A stretch of 46,087 bases of DNA from Sulfolobales archaeon (GTDB lineage: Archaea; Thermoproteota; Thermoprotei_A; Sulfolobales; NBVN01). The stretch lies in assembly GCA_026413885.1 (NCBI GenBank), contig JAOAKA010000001.1:1-46087 (forward strand). Reading direction: 5' to 3'. The notes under the pieces are model-generated. The model searched no databases. It was given only the letters and a program-made list of their open reading frames with translations, and was not told the DNA's origin. Below are positions 16,458-25,798 of this stretch, in pieces. Position numbers and translations under genes: made by a program. Position 1 is the first letter of the stretch. Every line of letters starts with the position of its first letter.

Positions 16458-19403
16458 TTAGTAGGTAGATTGAGTGACGTATATTCCGGGCTTAAGTGGG
16501 AACGCTCTACTCTTTCTCCCACCTAAATCCGGTGTGCTAGTGTCTGATGCTCTATACACTACAAAATTCTTTAACCCCAGTCTAGTTGCTACGAGTCCCT
16601 GCAGCTTGGATAGTATCTCAAATTCATCGATGCCTCCAGTGGTCTTCAAGTACTTGAGAACTACTTCAGGACCTATGTAGCTTACTGCTTCACGTATAGA
16701 TTTAACTACTCTATCTGGTTGTCTTATACCTGCCTTAGCTAGATCACGAGAGAGCTTTCTGACGGTCTCACTTAAATCGATGCCGCGAGCTACGTCTTCA
16801 GCAACTCTCTCAACTATCCAAGATAGCTCTCTATCTGATGTATATACAGCTACAGTATCCCCACTAACGACATCTAGAACTGACTTGATGTCTTCAATAA
16901 CTAGATCTACGTATTTTTGCTCAAACTCAAATAGTGTATCTCTAACTACTAACTCTCTCTCGATAGCTGACTTAGCTACGTAGCCTCTACCTCCCAGTGT
17001 TCTCCAGAGTTCTTCCGCTATAAACGGTGTATATGGTGACATAAGCTTTACCCAAGTAGCTATGTAGTCTACGGCGGCTCTCCCGGGCTCTCTAGCCCAC
17101 TTTAAGTAGGTTTCTAAGTCTTCCAGCATTTTTACGTAGACTCTGAGAGCAGCTGCTCTAATTCTGACGTTTTCAAGTTCTTCTACATAGTTTACTACGT
17201 GTGTAGCAAGAGTCTTTCTCAACCAGATATCTTGAGGTCTCTCACTATCTCCACTCACTCTATGTAGGATCTCTCGAATGGTGTTGTATATCTTCATAAG
17301 CTGTCTAGCGGCTGAAAGAACTGTTTCCTCATTTAAATCTAGGTCCTGATCTACTTCAGCACCGAAGGCCAGCCCTAAGCGAAGAGCATCTGGTGAGTAT
17401 GTATCCATGAGGTTACCTAAGAGCTTCACGTTCCCCTTCGACTTAGACATTTTAGCTCCTTCAACTAAGACCCAGCCGTTCACAACTATCTGCTTAGGCC
17501 ACAGCTCTCTCGGAAATATCGCTATGTGATTGAATACGAAGAACGTTAGGTGGTTGGGTATCAGGTCCTTACCACTGTGTCTTGAATCTAGTGGGTACCA
17601 AAATAGAAACTCTCTCCTCATAGACTCCAAGTCTTCAACACTAATACCGATTTTAGCCGCAACTTCTCTAGCATCACCTAGACCTAGAAATACGTAGTCC
17701 CAGAAGTACTCTCCTAGCTTCTCTACTTTAACCCCCAGCTTCCTAATTCTATGCACTACAGTGTAGAAAGCCATGTATATAGTTGAATCACTTAGAGCTT
17801 CAACAACCCAGCCGGGAGCCCACGGCAGCTCGGTGCCCAGCCCCCTAGTTCTAGCGCAAGCTCTCTCTCTAAGCCAGTCTATAGTTGCTTCTATACCTCT
17901 TCTAGCTTCTTCGGGAACGACCCTCATGTCTTTAAGAGCTTCTCTAGTAAGGTTCTTCCACTCAGTACTTCCGTAGTTGATGAACCACTGATTTTCGAGC
18001 ACCTTCACAGCGACTTCTGAACCACATCTACAGCGAACAGGTGCGTTCATAACTTCGTACATAGAGTCGTACACACCTATCTCTTCAAGTAATGCTCTAA
18101 CAGCTTCTCTAGCTTCAGGAACAGGTTTTCCGGCTACGTGCTTCTCTAAGTAACTCAACACTCTAGAGTCTCGACTCACTACGTAAGCTACAGCGTCCGG
18201 TCTGAAGATTCCTCGCTCAAATTCATCTCGATAAACTCTCTTCGTAGCTTCCTCTAAGAGTTCGACATCACTTTGACTTCTAACTCCGAGCTGCTCTACG
18301 GCGTTTCTCGCTGGTATCTCACCGTAGCCTGAAACCTGGATTAGCGGTTTAGGCATTAACTCTCTAGTCCACACACCTCCGAGATTCTTTTCTACGTAAT
18401 CTCGAAGAGCTGCGTAATCATATGGTGCGTGAGCAGGTACCGACATGACTAGCCCGGTAGCAAACTTCGGATTTACAAATGACGCCGGAAGCACTCTAAC
18501 TCTCTCTCCAGTAACTGGATTCACTAGCTCTCTATCGACGAGGGTGCCGCCTCCTACTTCCTCTAAAATCTCTACACTCTTCAACTGCTGTTTTAACTTC
18601 GTAGTTGCTTCACACGAAGTTACCCACACCTCACTATTTACGCGGGATATACAGTACCTGGCTTCCGGGTTTACCCAGATGTTAGTTACACCAAGAACTG
18701 TCTCAGGTCTTAATGTAGCAACTGGATACTTAACTCCGTATTCATCAGTGAACTTTATTAGAGTTAACTCACCGACCTCCGGCTCAACATCTCCTTCAGT
18801 GTCATGCATACTCACAGGCATACCGTGCCTCGGACACCACCCAACTGGGTATGTTCCCCTAATCAGTAGGTCTTTCTCTAAGAGCTTAGTGAACTGCCAC
18901 TGTATGAAGGACTTATACTCCGGGTCTACAGTTGTGAATTCTCTCCTCCAATCTATGCTTAAACCATACTTCTTCATTACGGTTTTAGAGAGTTCGTGAA
19001 AGTATCTAGCGAAGCTCACTGGATCTCTCAGCTTCTTCAGAGTTTCTACTTCGATATTGAAAGTTCTAGACATAGACTCAATTTCCTTAGCCTTGTTTTC
19101 TAGTATGGCTTCAACTCGGACGAGTACTGGAGTTCCAGTATAGTGGAAACCCATTGGGAAGAGGACGTTGTATCTCAGTAGCCGCTTAAATCTAGCTAGT
19201 ACGTCAGCTATTAAGTAGGTTCTCCCGTGGCCTACGTGAATTGGTGCATTTGGATACATATACGCTGCTGTAAGAAAGTACTTAGGCTCTCCCTCTGAAG
19301 GATCTGCTTCGAAGACTCTATCTTCTTCATATAGATTTGACCATTTCTCAGCTAGATTCCTTAAAAACACTATGAACTCATCTATAGTACTCATACTCAG
19401 CAC
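16458..19403 (-). CDS. leuS: leucyl-tRNA synthetase, archaeal type
   Basis: This 981-residue class Ia synthetase charges tRNA-Leu. It shows HVGHGRT (56-62, the HIGH motif) and AKMSKSKGN near residue 650 (KMSKS). Between them is an editing domain (LRPETVLGVTNIWVNPEA), then a C-terminal anticodon/variable-arm binding region of archaeal size. The start is GTG 19401-19403 or ATG 19392-19394; the TATA box CTTATAAGG at 19431-19440 predicts transcription from about 19410. tRNA-Leu(UAG), its substrate, lies in this window at 43618. Confidence 0.97.
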   Translation of the reverse strand: MLSMSTIDEFIVFLRNLAEKWSNLYEEDRVFEADPSEGEPKYFLTAAYMYPNAPIHVGHGRTYLIADVLARFKRLLRYNVLFPMGFHYTGTPVLVRVEAILENKAKEIESMSRTFNIEVETLKKLRDPVSFARYFHELSKTVMKKYGLSIDWRREFTTVDPEYKSFIQWQFTKLLEKDLLIRGTYPVGWCPRHGMPVSMHDTEGDVEPEVGELTLIKFTDEYGVKYPVATLRPETVLGVTNIWVNPEARYCISRVNSEVWVTSCEATTKLKQQLKSVEILEEVGGGTLVDRELVNPVTGERVRVLPASFVNPKFATGLVMSVPAHAPYDYAALRDYVEKNLGGVWTRELMPKPLIQVSGYGEIPARNAVEQLGVRSQSDVELLEEATKRVYRDEFERGIFRPDAVAYVVSRDSRVLSYLEKHVAGKPVPEAREAVRALLEEIGVYDSMYEVMNAPVRCRCGSEVAVKVLENQWFINYGSTEWKNLTREALKDMRVVPEEARRGIEATIDWLRERACARTRGLGTELPWAPGWVVEALSDSTIYMAFYTVVHRIRKLGVKVEKLGEYFWDYVFLGLGDAREVAAKIGISVEDLESMRREFLFWYPLDSRHSGKDLIPNHLTFFVFNHIAIFPRELWPKQIVVNGWVLVEGAKMSKSKGNVKLLGNLMDTYSPDALRLGLAFGAEVDQDLDLNEETVLSAARQLMKIYNTIREILHRVSGDSERPQDIWLRKTLATHVVNYVEELENVRIRAAALRVYVKMLEDLETYLKWAREPGRAAVDYIATWVKLMSPYTPFIAEELWRTLGGRGYVAKSAIERELVVRDTLFEFEQKYVDLVIEDIKSVLDVVSGDTVAVYTSDRELSWIVERVAEDVARGIDLSETVRKLSRDLAKAGIRQPDRVVKSIREAVSYIGPEVVLKYLKTTGGIDEFEILSKLQGLVATRLGLKNFVVYRASDTSTPDLGGRKSRAFPLKPGIYVTQSTY

Positions 19404-19430
19404 CGTACTTCATAACTCTATGCTGTCTAA

Positions 19431-19440
19431 GCCTTATAAG
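19431..19440 (-). promoter_or_regulatory. TATA box of leuS
   Basis: CTTATAAGGC on minus is centred about 33 nt upstream of the GTG start and predicts a very short leader. Confidence 0.55.
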
Positions 19441-19519
19441 ATATCCAGCACTAACTCGAGAATTTGATAAATCTATGAGTAGTTAATAACGTCTGCTTAA
19501 CCGTTACTCGGGGACCTAA

Positions 19520-20899
19520 GTGAAGAAGTGGGAGCTCCCAGTCGCAATGACTATTGCTGGAGTTGACTCAGGTGGTGGTGCGGGAATAGCTGCTGACCTC
19601 AAGACTTTTGCTGCTCTAGGAGTTCACGGAACTCTAGCAGTAACAGCTCTAACAGCTCAAAATACCTACTCAGTTATAGGTATACACGAAGTCCCATCGG
19701 AATTCGTAGAGCTGCAGATCAGGGCTGTATGGGAGGATATGAATATAGACGCAGCTAAGACAGGCATGCTGAGTTCTTCACCGATTATTAGAGCTGTTGC
19801 GAAGTCTGTGAAGAGCTACGGTTTTCCACTAGTTGTAGACCCAGTTATGATAGCTAAGAGTGGCGCTAAGCTTCTGGCTGATGAAGCTATTGAAACCCTT
19901 AAAAAGGAGCTGCTTCCACTAGCTATGGTAGTAACACCAAATAGATTTGAAGCTGAAGTACTCTCTGGAGTTAAAATAGGTAATTTAGTAGATGCTGAAG
20001 TAGCTGCTAAAGCGATAGCTAGAGACCTAGGGGTTAAAGCAGTTATTGTTAAAGGCGGACACATAGGCTCAGAGAGTAGAGTTGTAGATGTAGTCTACAT
20101 TAATGGAGTCATTAAGCACGTAGAGACAGAGAGGGTAGAAGGATGTACTCATGGAACAGGCTGCTCGTTCTCAGCTGCGATAGCTGCCTACCTAGCTAAA
20201 GGATATCCAGTGCTAGACTCTATAATTGAAGCAAAGAACTTCATTTTAACAGCTATCTCTCGCTCATATATAGTTGGAAAAGGTTCCTGCCCCGTAAATC
20301 CAATAGCTTACTTAGAGCTCGATGCTGAACTCTATAGAGCTCAAAAAACTCTCGCGGAAACTCTCGAGAGGATGACTTCAGAACCTCTATCGCGAAAACT
20401 AGCTGAGCTAGTGCCTGAGGTTCAATCCAACATAGTTTACTCAGTGCCGAAGTACTTGGCTCGAGGAATTTCAGATGTAGTCGGAGTTCCCGGGCGGGTG
20501 GTAAAGTATTTAGATAGAGTAAGAGTGTTTGGCTATCCACAGCCGGGAGTATCTAGCCATGTTGCTAGACTAGTTCTAGAAGCAATGAAGTACGATTCCA
20601 CTATTAGGTCGGCTATGAATATAAAGTATGGAGAGGACCTACTGAAGGTAGCTCGTGAACTAGGAATGTCTCTCGCAGTAATCGATAGAAGAGAAGAACC
20701 TGAAGAAGTTAAGAGTGTGGAGGGTGCTTCTCTACCTTGGATAGTTAGAAGAGCAGTGGAGCAGCTAGGAAGAGTTCCAGATCTTCTAGCTGATACTGGT
20801 GATATAGGAAAGGAGCCTATGATCAGAGTGTTTGGGAGAACCCCTGACGAAGTATTAGATAAAGTAGTTAAATTGATTACCAAGCGTGGAAGTCTGTAG
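19520..20899 (+). CDS. thiDN: bifunctional HMP-P kinase / ThiN-type thiamine phosphate synthase
   Basis: This 459-residue fusion starts at GTG. Residues about 6-260 are Thi[40 protein letters not shown] and [14 protein letters not shown]. They phosphorylate hydroxymethylpyrimidine phosphate. Residues about 290-459 are ThiN ([51 protein letters not shown]), the archaeal replacement for ThiE that joins pyrimidine and thiazole moieties. The fusion is common in archaea. It stands alone; no thiC or thi4 is in the window, and no TPP riboswitch is seen upstream. Confidence 0.95.
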   Translation: MKKWELPVAMTIAGVDSGGGAGIAADLKTFAALGVHGTLAVTALTAQNTYSVIGIHEVPSEFVELQIRAVWEDMNIDAAKTGMLSSSPIIRAVAKSVKSYGFPLVVDPVMIAKSGAKLLADEAIETLKKELLPLAMVVTPNRFEAEVLSGVKIGNLVDAEVAAKAIARDLGVKAVIVKGGHIGSESRVVDVVYINGVIKHVETERVEGCTHGTGCSFSAAIAAYLAKGYPVLDSIIEAKNFILTAISRSYIVGKGSCPVNPIAYLELDAELYRAQKTLAETLERMTSEPLSRKLAELVPEVQSNIVYSVPKYLARGISDVVGVPGRVVKYLDRVRVFGYPQPGVSSHVARLVLEAMKYDSTIRSAMNIKYGEDLLKVARELGMSLAVIDRREEPEEVKSVEGASLPWIVRRAVEQLGRVPDLLADTGDIGKEPMIRVFGRTPDEVLDKVVKLITKRGSL

Positions 20900-20902
20900 T
20901 AG

Positions 20903-21379
20903 CTACTTCTCGAGGTAGTACGTGCCTCTATATAGAAGAGCAGATTTTTCAGTAAGCTTTACATAGACTAGCTGAGCTATCTGAGTCTTAATTCCCAATT
21001 TAACGCCGTATTTATTTAGTACTGACATAAGTCCGTAGCCTCTTCCCTCGTAGCCCGGGTCCCACACAGCTGTGAATAGAGCTACACCAGACCTAAGCAA
21101 ACTAGAGCGAGGTATCGCGAGAGCTATAGAGTCTTCCGGGATTTTAACGTACTCACAGTACCGCACTATGTAGGAACCACTCAGCAGTTCAAAAACTCCC
21201 TCGTAGTTAGGTTCTACTCTGATGTAGCGTGGAATACTCTTACTGTCAGACACGATCTCTCCAGCTCCCTCTAATTCGTAGACTTCGCATAGTGTGAGTT
21301 TAACTCCAGCACAATCAAGCTGCTCGGTGCTGAAACCTAGTTCAAGCAGTGCCTGAGGAGGTACAACCATACGCAACAC
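20903..21379 (-). CDS. dcd: dCTP deaminase / dUTPase family protein
   Basis: This 158-residue trimeric-fold protein carries PRSSLLRSGV and a WDPGYEGRGYG motif. The Glu of DPGYEG corresponds to the catalytic Glu of dCTP deaminases, which favours deaminase (or the bifunctional archaeal form) over pure dUTPase. It would supply dUMP for thymidylate synthesis and limit dUTP. Start is GTG 21379 or, with GGTG placed 6 nt upstream, ATG 21370; the latter looks better. It converges with thiDN with a 3-nt gap. Confidence 0.8.
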   Translation of the reverse strand: MLRMVVPPQALLELGFSTEQLDCAGVKLTLCEVYELEGAGEIVSDSKSIPRYIRVEPNYEGVFELLSGSYIVRYCEYVKIPEDSIALAIPRSSLLRSGVALFTAVWDPGYEGRGYGLMSVLNKYGVKLGIKTQIAQLVYVKLTEKSALLYRGTYYLEK

Positions 21380-21474
21380 CTAAGTAGAACTACTAACCTA
21401 CAGTACGTAAAAACACGTATCTAGCTAATTCTGGTGCTAATATTAGCTTCTCAATCTAACTTCAAGCGGTAGAA

Positions 21475-22689
21475 TTGATAGATAGTAGACTCTGTGTGTT
21501 ATGTCGCGGAGGGTCTAAGAGGTTGTGCGGTTTTGAGTACTGTCTGGCTCTAGCTAGAGCTTCATCTATCCGTGCTCTAAGACCGATCTCTCAGACTCTA
21601 TCGAGTAGCTCACCGCCATCTGTCTACATAGGGTGGCTGGGATATCCAGTAGTTACTGTTGCCGCAGGTCTCCCACCAGAAGTTGGAGATACATCTATCT
21701 ACGACCTTCCAGAGAAGTGGTTAAATATATCTCTAGACGATATCTTGAGGTTTAGATTGACTCTCATTCGAGGTGGTATGTCTGTTAGAGTCTACGATGT
21801 AGGCAGTAGCTTTGTCAGTAAGATAAGGGAACTAGCAATATCGTCTAAACCAGTTGATGTAGAAGTTTTCTTCGAGAAAAGAGTTAGAGCTAGAGCTCTA
21901 CTAGACGAAAACATACCGCCGATGGGACCGTCAGCTCCAGTTAAGAGATTAGAGATTAACTCGAATCCATATGTGAGTAGACACGTAGAGAAAGTCTACG
22001 GAGACAGAGATTTAGGAGCTAAGAAGGCCATTCTCTATCTATATAAGTCATCTATACCTGTATCCACTATTGCGAGAATACTCTCCACCGGGTCTGTGGG
22101 AAAGGAAGTCAGAAGGAAACTAGTGCCGACTAGGTGGGCTATAACCGCAGTAGATTCAGTGGTGTCAGAAGCTCTCATAAGAGAAATCGTTGGAAAGCCC
22201 CCGATAAACGAGATAAGACTGTATACCTACGTAAAGAGTGGGAATCTCTTCATCGCTATTCTCCTACCAACTCACTGGATGTTTGAGTGGATTGAAGCGT
22301 GGTTCCCCGGATCTACATGGAATATGTTTGGAGGCGAGGTCGTAGTTGAGGGTGATTGGGAGTTAACGAGTAGAAGAGAAAAATATCCATCTATAGGTGG
22401 TTGCTACTATGCTTCAAGACTAGCTGCAGCTGAATGCTTAAGTAGGCTAGGCAGACAGGCTGGAGTCGTTCTATATAGAGAGATATACCCGAGCTTCAAT
22501 ATTCCAATCGGAGTCTGGTTCGTTAGAGAGATGGTTAGAGCAACACTCAGTAGACCATATAGAGTGTACAGTAAGTTGAGCGACCTTCTATCAGACCTTA
22601 GAAGCATAACTAAAGTTCCAGTTGAGCAAATAGTGGAGAACTCGAGAATACTGAGTCTCCTAGTTAGAGGTAGAAGACTCTTTGACTAA
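21475..22689 (+). CDS. Nre-family DNA repair protein
   Basis: This 404-residue protein belongs to the archaeal Nre (NreA/NreB, DUF650/651) family. It has an N-terminal Zn site (Cys7, Cys10, Cys18, Cys23) and family segments SPPSVYIGWLGYPVVTVA, PPMGPSAPVKRLEINSN, SSIPVSTIARILSTGSVGKE and PTRWAITAVD. NreA is known in haloarchaea to act in repair of mitomycin-C type damage through PCNA. I see no clean PIP box at the C-terminus here (it ends LVRGRRLFD). The start is TTG 21475. It overlaps the radical-SAM gene by 8 bp, indicating an operon. Confidence 0.85.
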   Translation: MIDSRLCVLCRGGSKRLCGFEYCLALARASSIRALRPISQTLSSSSPPSVYIGWLGYPVVTVAAGLPPEVGDTSIYDLPEKWLNISLDDILRFRLTLIRGGMSVRVYDVGSSFVSKIRELAISSKPVDVEVFFEKRVRARALLDENIPPMGPSAPVKRLEINSNPYVSRHVEKVYGDRDLGAKKAILYLYKSSIPVSTIARILSTGSVGKEVRRKLVPTRWAITAVDSVVSEALIREIVGKPPINEIRLYTYVKSGNLFIAILLPTHWMFEWIEAWFPGSTWNMFGGEVVVEGDWELTSRREKYPSIGGCYYASRLAAAECLSRLGRQAGVVLYREIYPSFNIPIGVWFVREMVRATLSRPYRVYSKLSDLLSDLRSITKVPVEQIVENSRILSLLVRGRRLFD

Positions 22690-23527
22690 CTGCCCGAGAG
22701 TGTTGGTTAGAAGTGCTCTATCGAGATCGGGACTCCCAGACTTAGACTACTCTCTAAATCCATATATTGGGTGTCAGCACGGGTGTCTGTATTGCTACGC
22801 TAGAGAATATACAAGGCATAGAGATGTAGTTGAAAAGTGGGGGTCTCTAGTACTAGTTAAGGAAAATCTAATAGAACTTCTAAATAGAGAAACAAGAAAG
22901 CTTAAACCAGGAGTTGTCGGTATTTCAACTATTACAGACCCCTACCAACCTGCTGAACTAACTGAGAGACTAGCTCGTGAATCTATGAGAATATTGTTAA
23001 AGCGAGGTTTTAAAGTAAGTATTCAGACCAAGTCACCTCTAGTTTTGAGAGACCTAGACCTACTAACTAGTAGTAGGGAAGTAGTTGACGTAGGCTTCAC
23101 CATAATAACTGCTGACTCGAGTATTTCCTCTCTACTGGAACCTGGAGCTCCACATCCAGCACAGAGAGCTGAAGCTTTACACAAGATCTCTGAGGCTGGG
23201 CTAGATGTGTGGCTATTCTACGGTCCAGTAATTCCAGGTTTAAACGACGGTGTAGAGTCTTTTAGAGAGGTTGTGGAGTTAGCTAGCGGCTGCGTGAAGC
23301 TAGTCTTCTTAGATAAGCTGAGAATCACCCCGAGAGTCAGAGAATCCCTCAGTTCTGCTGTAGATGACTTTGAGAGAATTCAGTCTCTAGTTCGAAATAG
23401 TGTTTGGTGGTCTAGAGTAGTTAAGTTGTTTAGCGATGTATGCGCCAGGTTTGGAATTAAATGTATAGCGTCTATAGCTGAACCAACCACTCAAGCGGGA
23501 AATTTAAGAGACTTCCACAGTGAGTAG
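22682..23527 (+). CDS. radical SAM protein, SplB-like (COG1533 family)
   Basis: This 281-residue protein has the radical-SAM cluster CxxxCxxC at Cys31, Cys35 and Cys38 (GCQHGCLYCYA), followed by GISTITDPYQPAELTERLAR, the typical SplB-related pattern of COG1533. It starts at TTG 22682 inside the end of the Nre gene, so the two are coupled. COG1533 proteins resemble spore photoproduct lyase, which repairs DNA, but most members have no proven substrate. Pairing with Nre supports a repair or nucleic-acid role (inference). Confidence 0.85.
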   Translation: MTNCPRVLVRSALSRSGLPDLDYSLNPYIGCQHGCLYCYAREYTRHRDVVEKWGSLVLVKENLIELLNRETRKLKPGVVGISTITDPYQPAELTERLARESMRILLKRGFKVSIQTKSPLVLRDLDLLTSSREVVDVGFTIITADSSISSLLEPGAPHPAQRAEALHKISEAGLDVWLFYGPVIPGLNDGVESFREVVELASGCVKLVFLDKLRITPRVRESLSSAVDDFERIQSLVRNSVWWSRVVKLFSDVCARFGIKCIASIAEPTTQAGNLRDFHSE

Positions 23528-24922
23528 CTACTTAAAGTGGAGAGGCCTCCCAAGCGCCAGATTCGCTACCTCACCTATGGCTTCAGAATACGTTGGATGA
23601 GTGTAGATGGTGTCAGCAAGGTCTTTAATACTCATTTTCTTTGCGATAGCTAGGCAGAATACGTGGATTAACTCGGAGGCTTCATTACCAACTATCTGAG
23701 CTCCCAGCACTCTCTTGTCTTCACCTATCAATATCTTTGTGAAACCCTCACTACTCTTAGCTAGAGCAGTCGTATTTCTTCCTAGAGCTACGTAGGGAAA
23801 CTTATACGTTCTATAGGATAGTCCAGCACTAGCGGCTTCCTGCTCTGTTAGACCTACGATAGCTACCTGTGGGTGGGAGAATACTACCTGCGGTATAGGA
23901 GCTCTAGGTGGTAGCTCCCTACTTCCAGTTATGAACTCTACTGCTACTAACGCTTCTCTCAATGCTTTATGAGCTAGCTGAGGAGGACCGGTAACATCAC
24001 CTGCTGCGAGAATCGTCGGTATATTTGTCGCCATGTTGCTATCTACTTTTACGCCGTTCTTTATGTCGTATTCTACACCGACTACTTCAAGTCCTAAATT
24101 CTCGACTCTAGGTTTTCTCCCTATTGCTAGAAGAACTTTTTCTGTTTCAAGAGTTTTAGTTGAACCATCTCCAGTTGAAATAGTGGTAACAGCAACACCG
24201 TTTTTTCTATCTACATTTTTAGCTGTTGCTTTAAAGAACATCTTAACTCCAAGTCTTCTGAGAGATCTTTCGACAACACTAGATACATCTGGGTCTGCGA
24301 AATATAGAGCTCTATCTAATATCTCGACGATGTAGACCTCCTTATTCAGCATAGCTAGAGCTATAGCTAGTTCAACACCTATAGCTCCAGCACCAACTAT
24401 AGTAATAGAGTCCGGAAGCTTCCTCAGTTTGAAGAACTCTCTATTAGTGATAACGTACTCTCCATCAACTCTAACTGACGGTAGGTCCTTCGGGTCGGAG
24501 CCTGTGGCTACTAGAATATACCTAGACTCCAGCTCTCTAGTAGATCCACCTGCTTCTACTTTAACACTTCTAACACCAGTCAGTCTACCCCAACCTTCTA
24601 CTACTTCAACATCGCTGAGGAGAGCTCTAACTCCTTCTCGAGACCGCGTGACAGCTCTAGATATATACTCAAATAACTTCTCCCACGAAGCCGGCTTAAC
24701 TTCTGTCGAGAAGCCGGCCTGCTGCAGTAGCTTAAGCTTGTAGTATGTCTCAGAAATCTCAAGCAGAGTCTTAGTCGGTATGCACCCCCAGTTGGTACAC
24801 TCACCACCTAGTAGCTGACTCTCGATTAGAGCAACACGCAGCCCTAAAAAACTCGCTCTAGAAGCAGCCATATACCCTGCTGGACCTCCACCTATAACTA
24901 CTAGGTCATACATAGCTATCAC
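23528..24922 (-). CDS. lpdA: dihydrolipoamide dehydrogenase-like flavoprotein
   Basis: This 464-residue enzyme has FAD-binding VIGGGPAGYMAASRA, the redox pair Cys42/Cys47 in GGECTNWGCIPTK, an NAD-binding GAGAIGVELA and C-terminal HPTYSEA with the catalytic His-Glu. It is a class I flavoprotein disulfide reductase that best fits dihydrolipoamide dehydrogenase. No E1, E2, lipoyl-protein or glycine-cleavage gene is nearby, so the partner is not visible. GTG 24922 or ATG 24913 could be the start, after GGAGGGGTG. It ends directly against the radical-SAM gene with no gap between the two stop codons. Confidence 0.88.
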   Translation of the reverse strand: MIAMYDLVVIGGGPAGYMAASRASFLGLRVALIESQLLGGECTNWGCIPTKTLLEISETYYKLKLLQQAGFSTEVKPASWEKLFEYISRAVTRSREGVRALLSDVEVVEGWGRLTGVRSVKVEAGGSTRELESRYILVATGSDPKDLPSVRVDGEYVITNREFFKLRKLPDSITIVGAGAIGVELAIALAMLNKEVYIVEILDRALYFADPDVSSVVERSLRRLGVKMFFKATAKNVDRKNGVAVTTISTGDGSTKTLETEKVLLAIGRKPRVENLGLEVVGVEYDIKNGVKVDSNMATNIPTILAAGDVTGPPQLAHKALREALVAVEFITGSRELPPRAPIPQVVFSHPQVAIVGLTEQEAASAGLSYRTYKFPYVALGRNTTALAKSSEGFTKILIGEDKRVLGAQIVGNEASELIHVFCLAIAKKMSIKDLADTIYTHPTYSEAIGEVANLALGRPLHFK

Positions 24923-24990
24923 ACCCCTCCATACTTAGCCGAGTTTTCACTACGGCGGGAATTAAAAGTCTACGAGAGGTCTGAGATTAT

Positions 24991-25001
24991 GGCTTAAACT
25001 C
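24991..25001 (+). promoter_or_regulatory. TATA box of the pyrF-htpX operon
   Basis: GGCTTAAACTC is centred 25-26 nt upstream of GTG 25022 and fits leaderless transcription starting at the start codon. Confidence 0.5.
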
Positions 25002-25021
25002 GGCTGGAAACTTCAGCTACA

Positions 25022-25798
25022 GTGAGACCTATAGATTTAAGTCTACACTTTACTGAGTTAGTGGTGTTCGGACTGATTAGAGAAGCTATTGCTAGAGCTC
25101 AGTCTAAGCTAATGCTGGCTGTAGATAACCCTAAGGTAGACCTCGGATTCTTAGTGGACCTGATATCAGCGTCTAAGAACATCGTAGTCGGCTATAAAGT
25201 AGGAACACCCTACATACTCGGTAGGAGTCTTAAATCTCTAAAGAGTCTGTTCGATACATTCTCGGGAACATACTTCTTAGCTGACTTGAAACTCGGAGAT
25301 TTAGCTCAGATGATGGAGTATGTAGCTGAGTTAGTACGTGATGCAGGCTTCAGCGGATTAGTAGTTAATGCGTTTATAGGTTACGAAGGTGCTCTAGATA
25401 GAATATCTAAAAAGTGTAATAGTCTATCACTAGACCTCTTTCTACAGATAACATTCGACCACCCAGCTTCCTACATAATAGACAGCCGGTATTCAGATAT
25501 CAAGATGGTGGTCCAGCAGACAGACCCTACTGGACTAATAGTTCCAGCAAGTAAAACCACTATAATTCGAGATCTAAGGGAGACTTTTGGAAGTAAGTAC
25601 GTTATTCTCTCACCCGGAATCTTTGCTGCTGGAGCAGAACCTGGTGAAGCTCTATGTTATGGAGCCGATGCGGAGATAGTTGGTGCTAGAGTTGTTTCAG
25701 CTCCATCACCTAGAGAGGCTCTCGAGAGTGTCTTAAGAGCTCAAAGAAGATTTTTAAGCGAGAAGAAAGATGTTTGTCTGGTAAGGTGGTCTGAGTGA
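25022..25798 (+). CDS. pyrF: orotidine-5'-phosphate decarboxylase
   Basis: This 258-residue TIM-barrel enzyme converts OMP to UMP. The catalytic DxKxxD is in FLADLKLGDLAQMM, and the phosphate-binding end is YVILSPGIFAAGAEPGEAL with GADAEIVGARVV. It starts at GTG 25022, leaderless by TATA position. Its stop overlaps the GTG start of the htpX-like gene by 4 nt. UMP made here is the substrate of the UMP kinase at 44025-44723. Confidence 0.93.
   Translation: MRPIDLSLHFTELVVFGLIREAIARAQSKLMLAVDNPKVDLGFLVDLISASKNIVVGYKVGTPYILGRSLKSLKSLFDTFSGTYFLADLKLGDLAQMMEYVAELVRDAGFSGLVVNAFIGYEGALDRISKKCNSLSLDLFLQITFDHPASYIIDSRYSDIKMVVQQTDPTGLIVPASKTTIIRDLRETFGSKYVILSPGIFAAGAEPGEALCYGADAEIVGARVVSAPSPREALESVLRAQRRFLSEKKDVCLVRWSE

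Noticed and set aside
19404-19519. TPP riboswitch before thiDN
   Set aside because: No CUGAGA or other core TPP element is present in the short leader.
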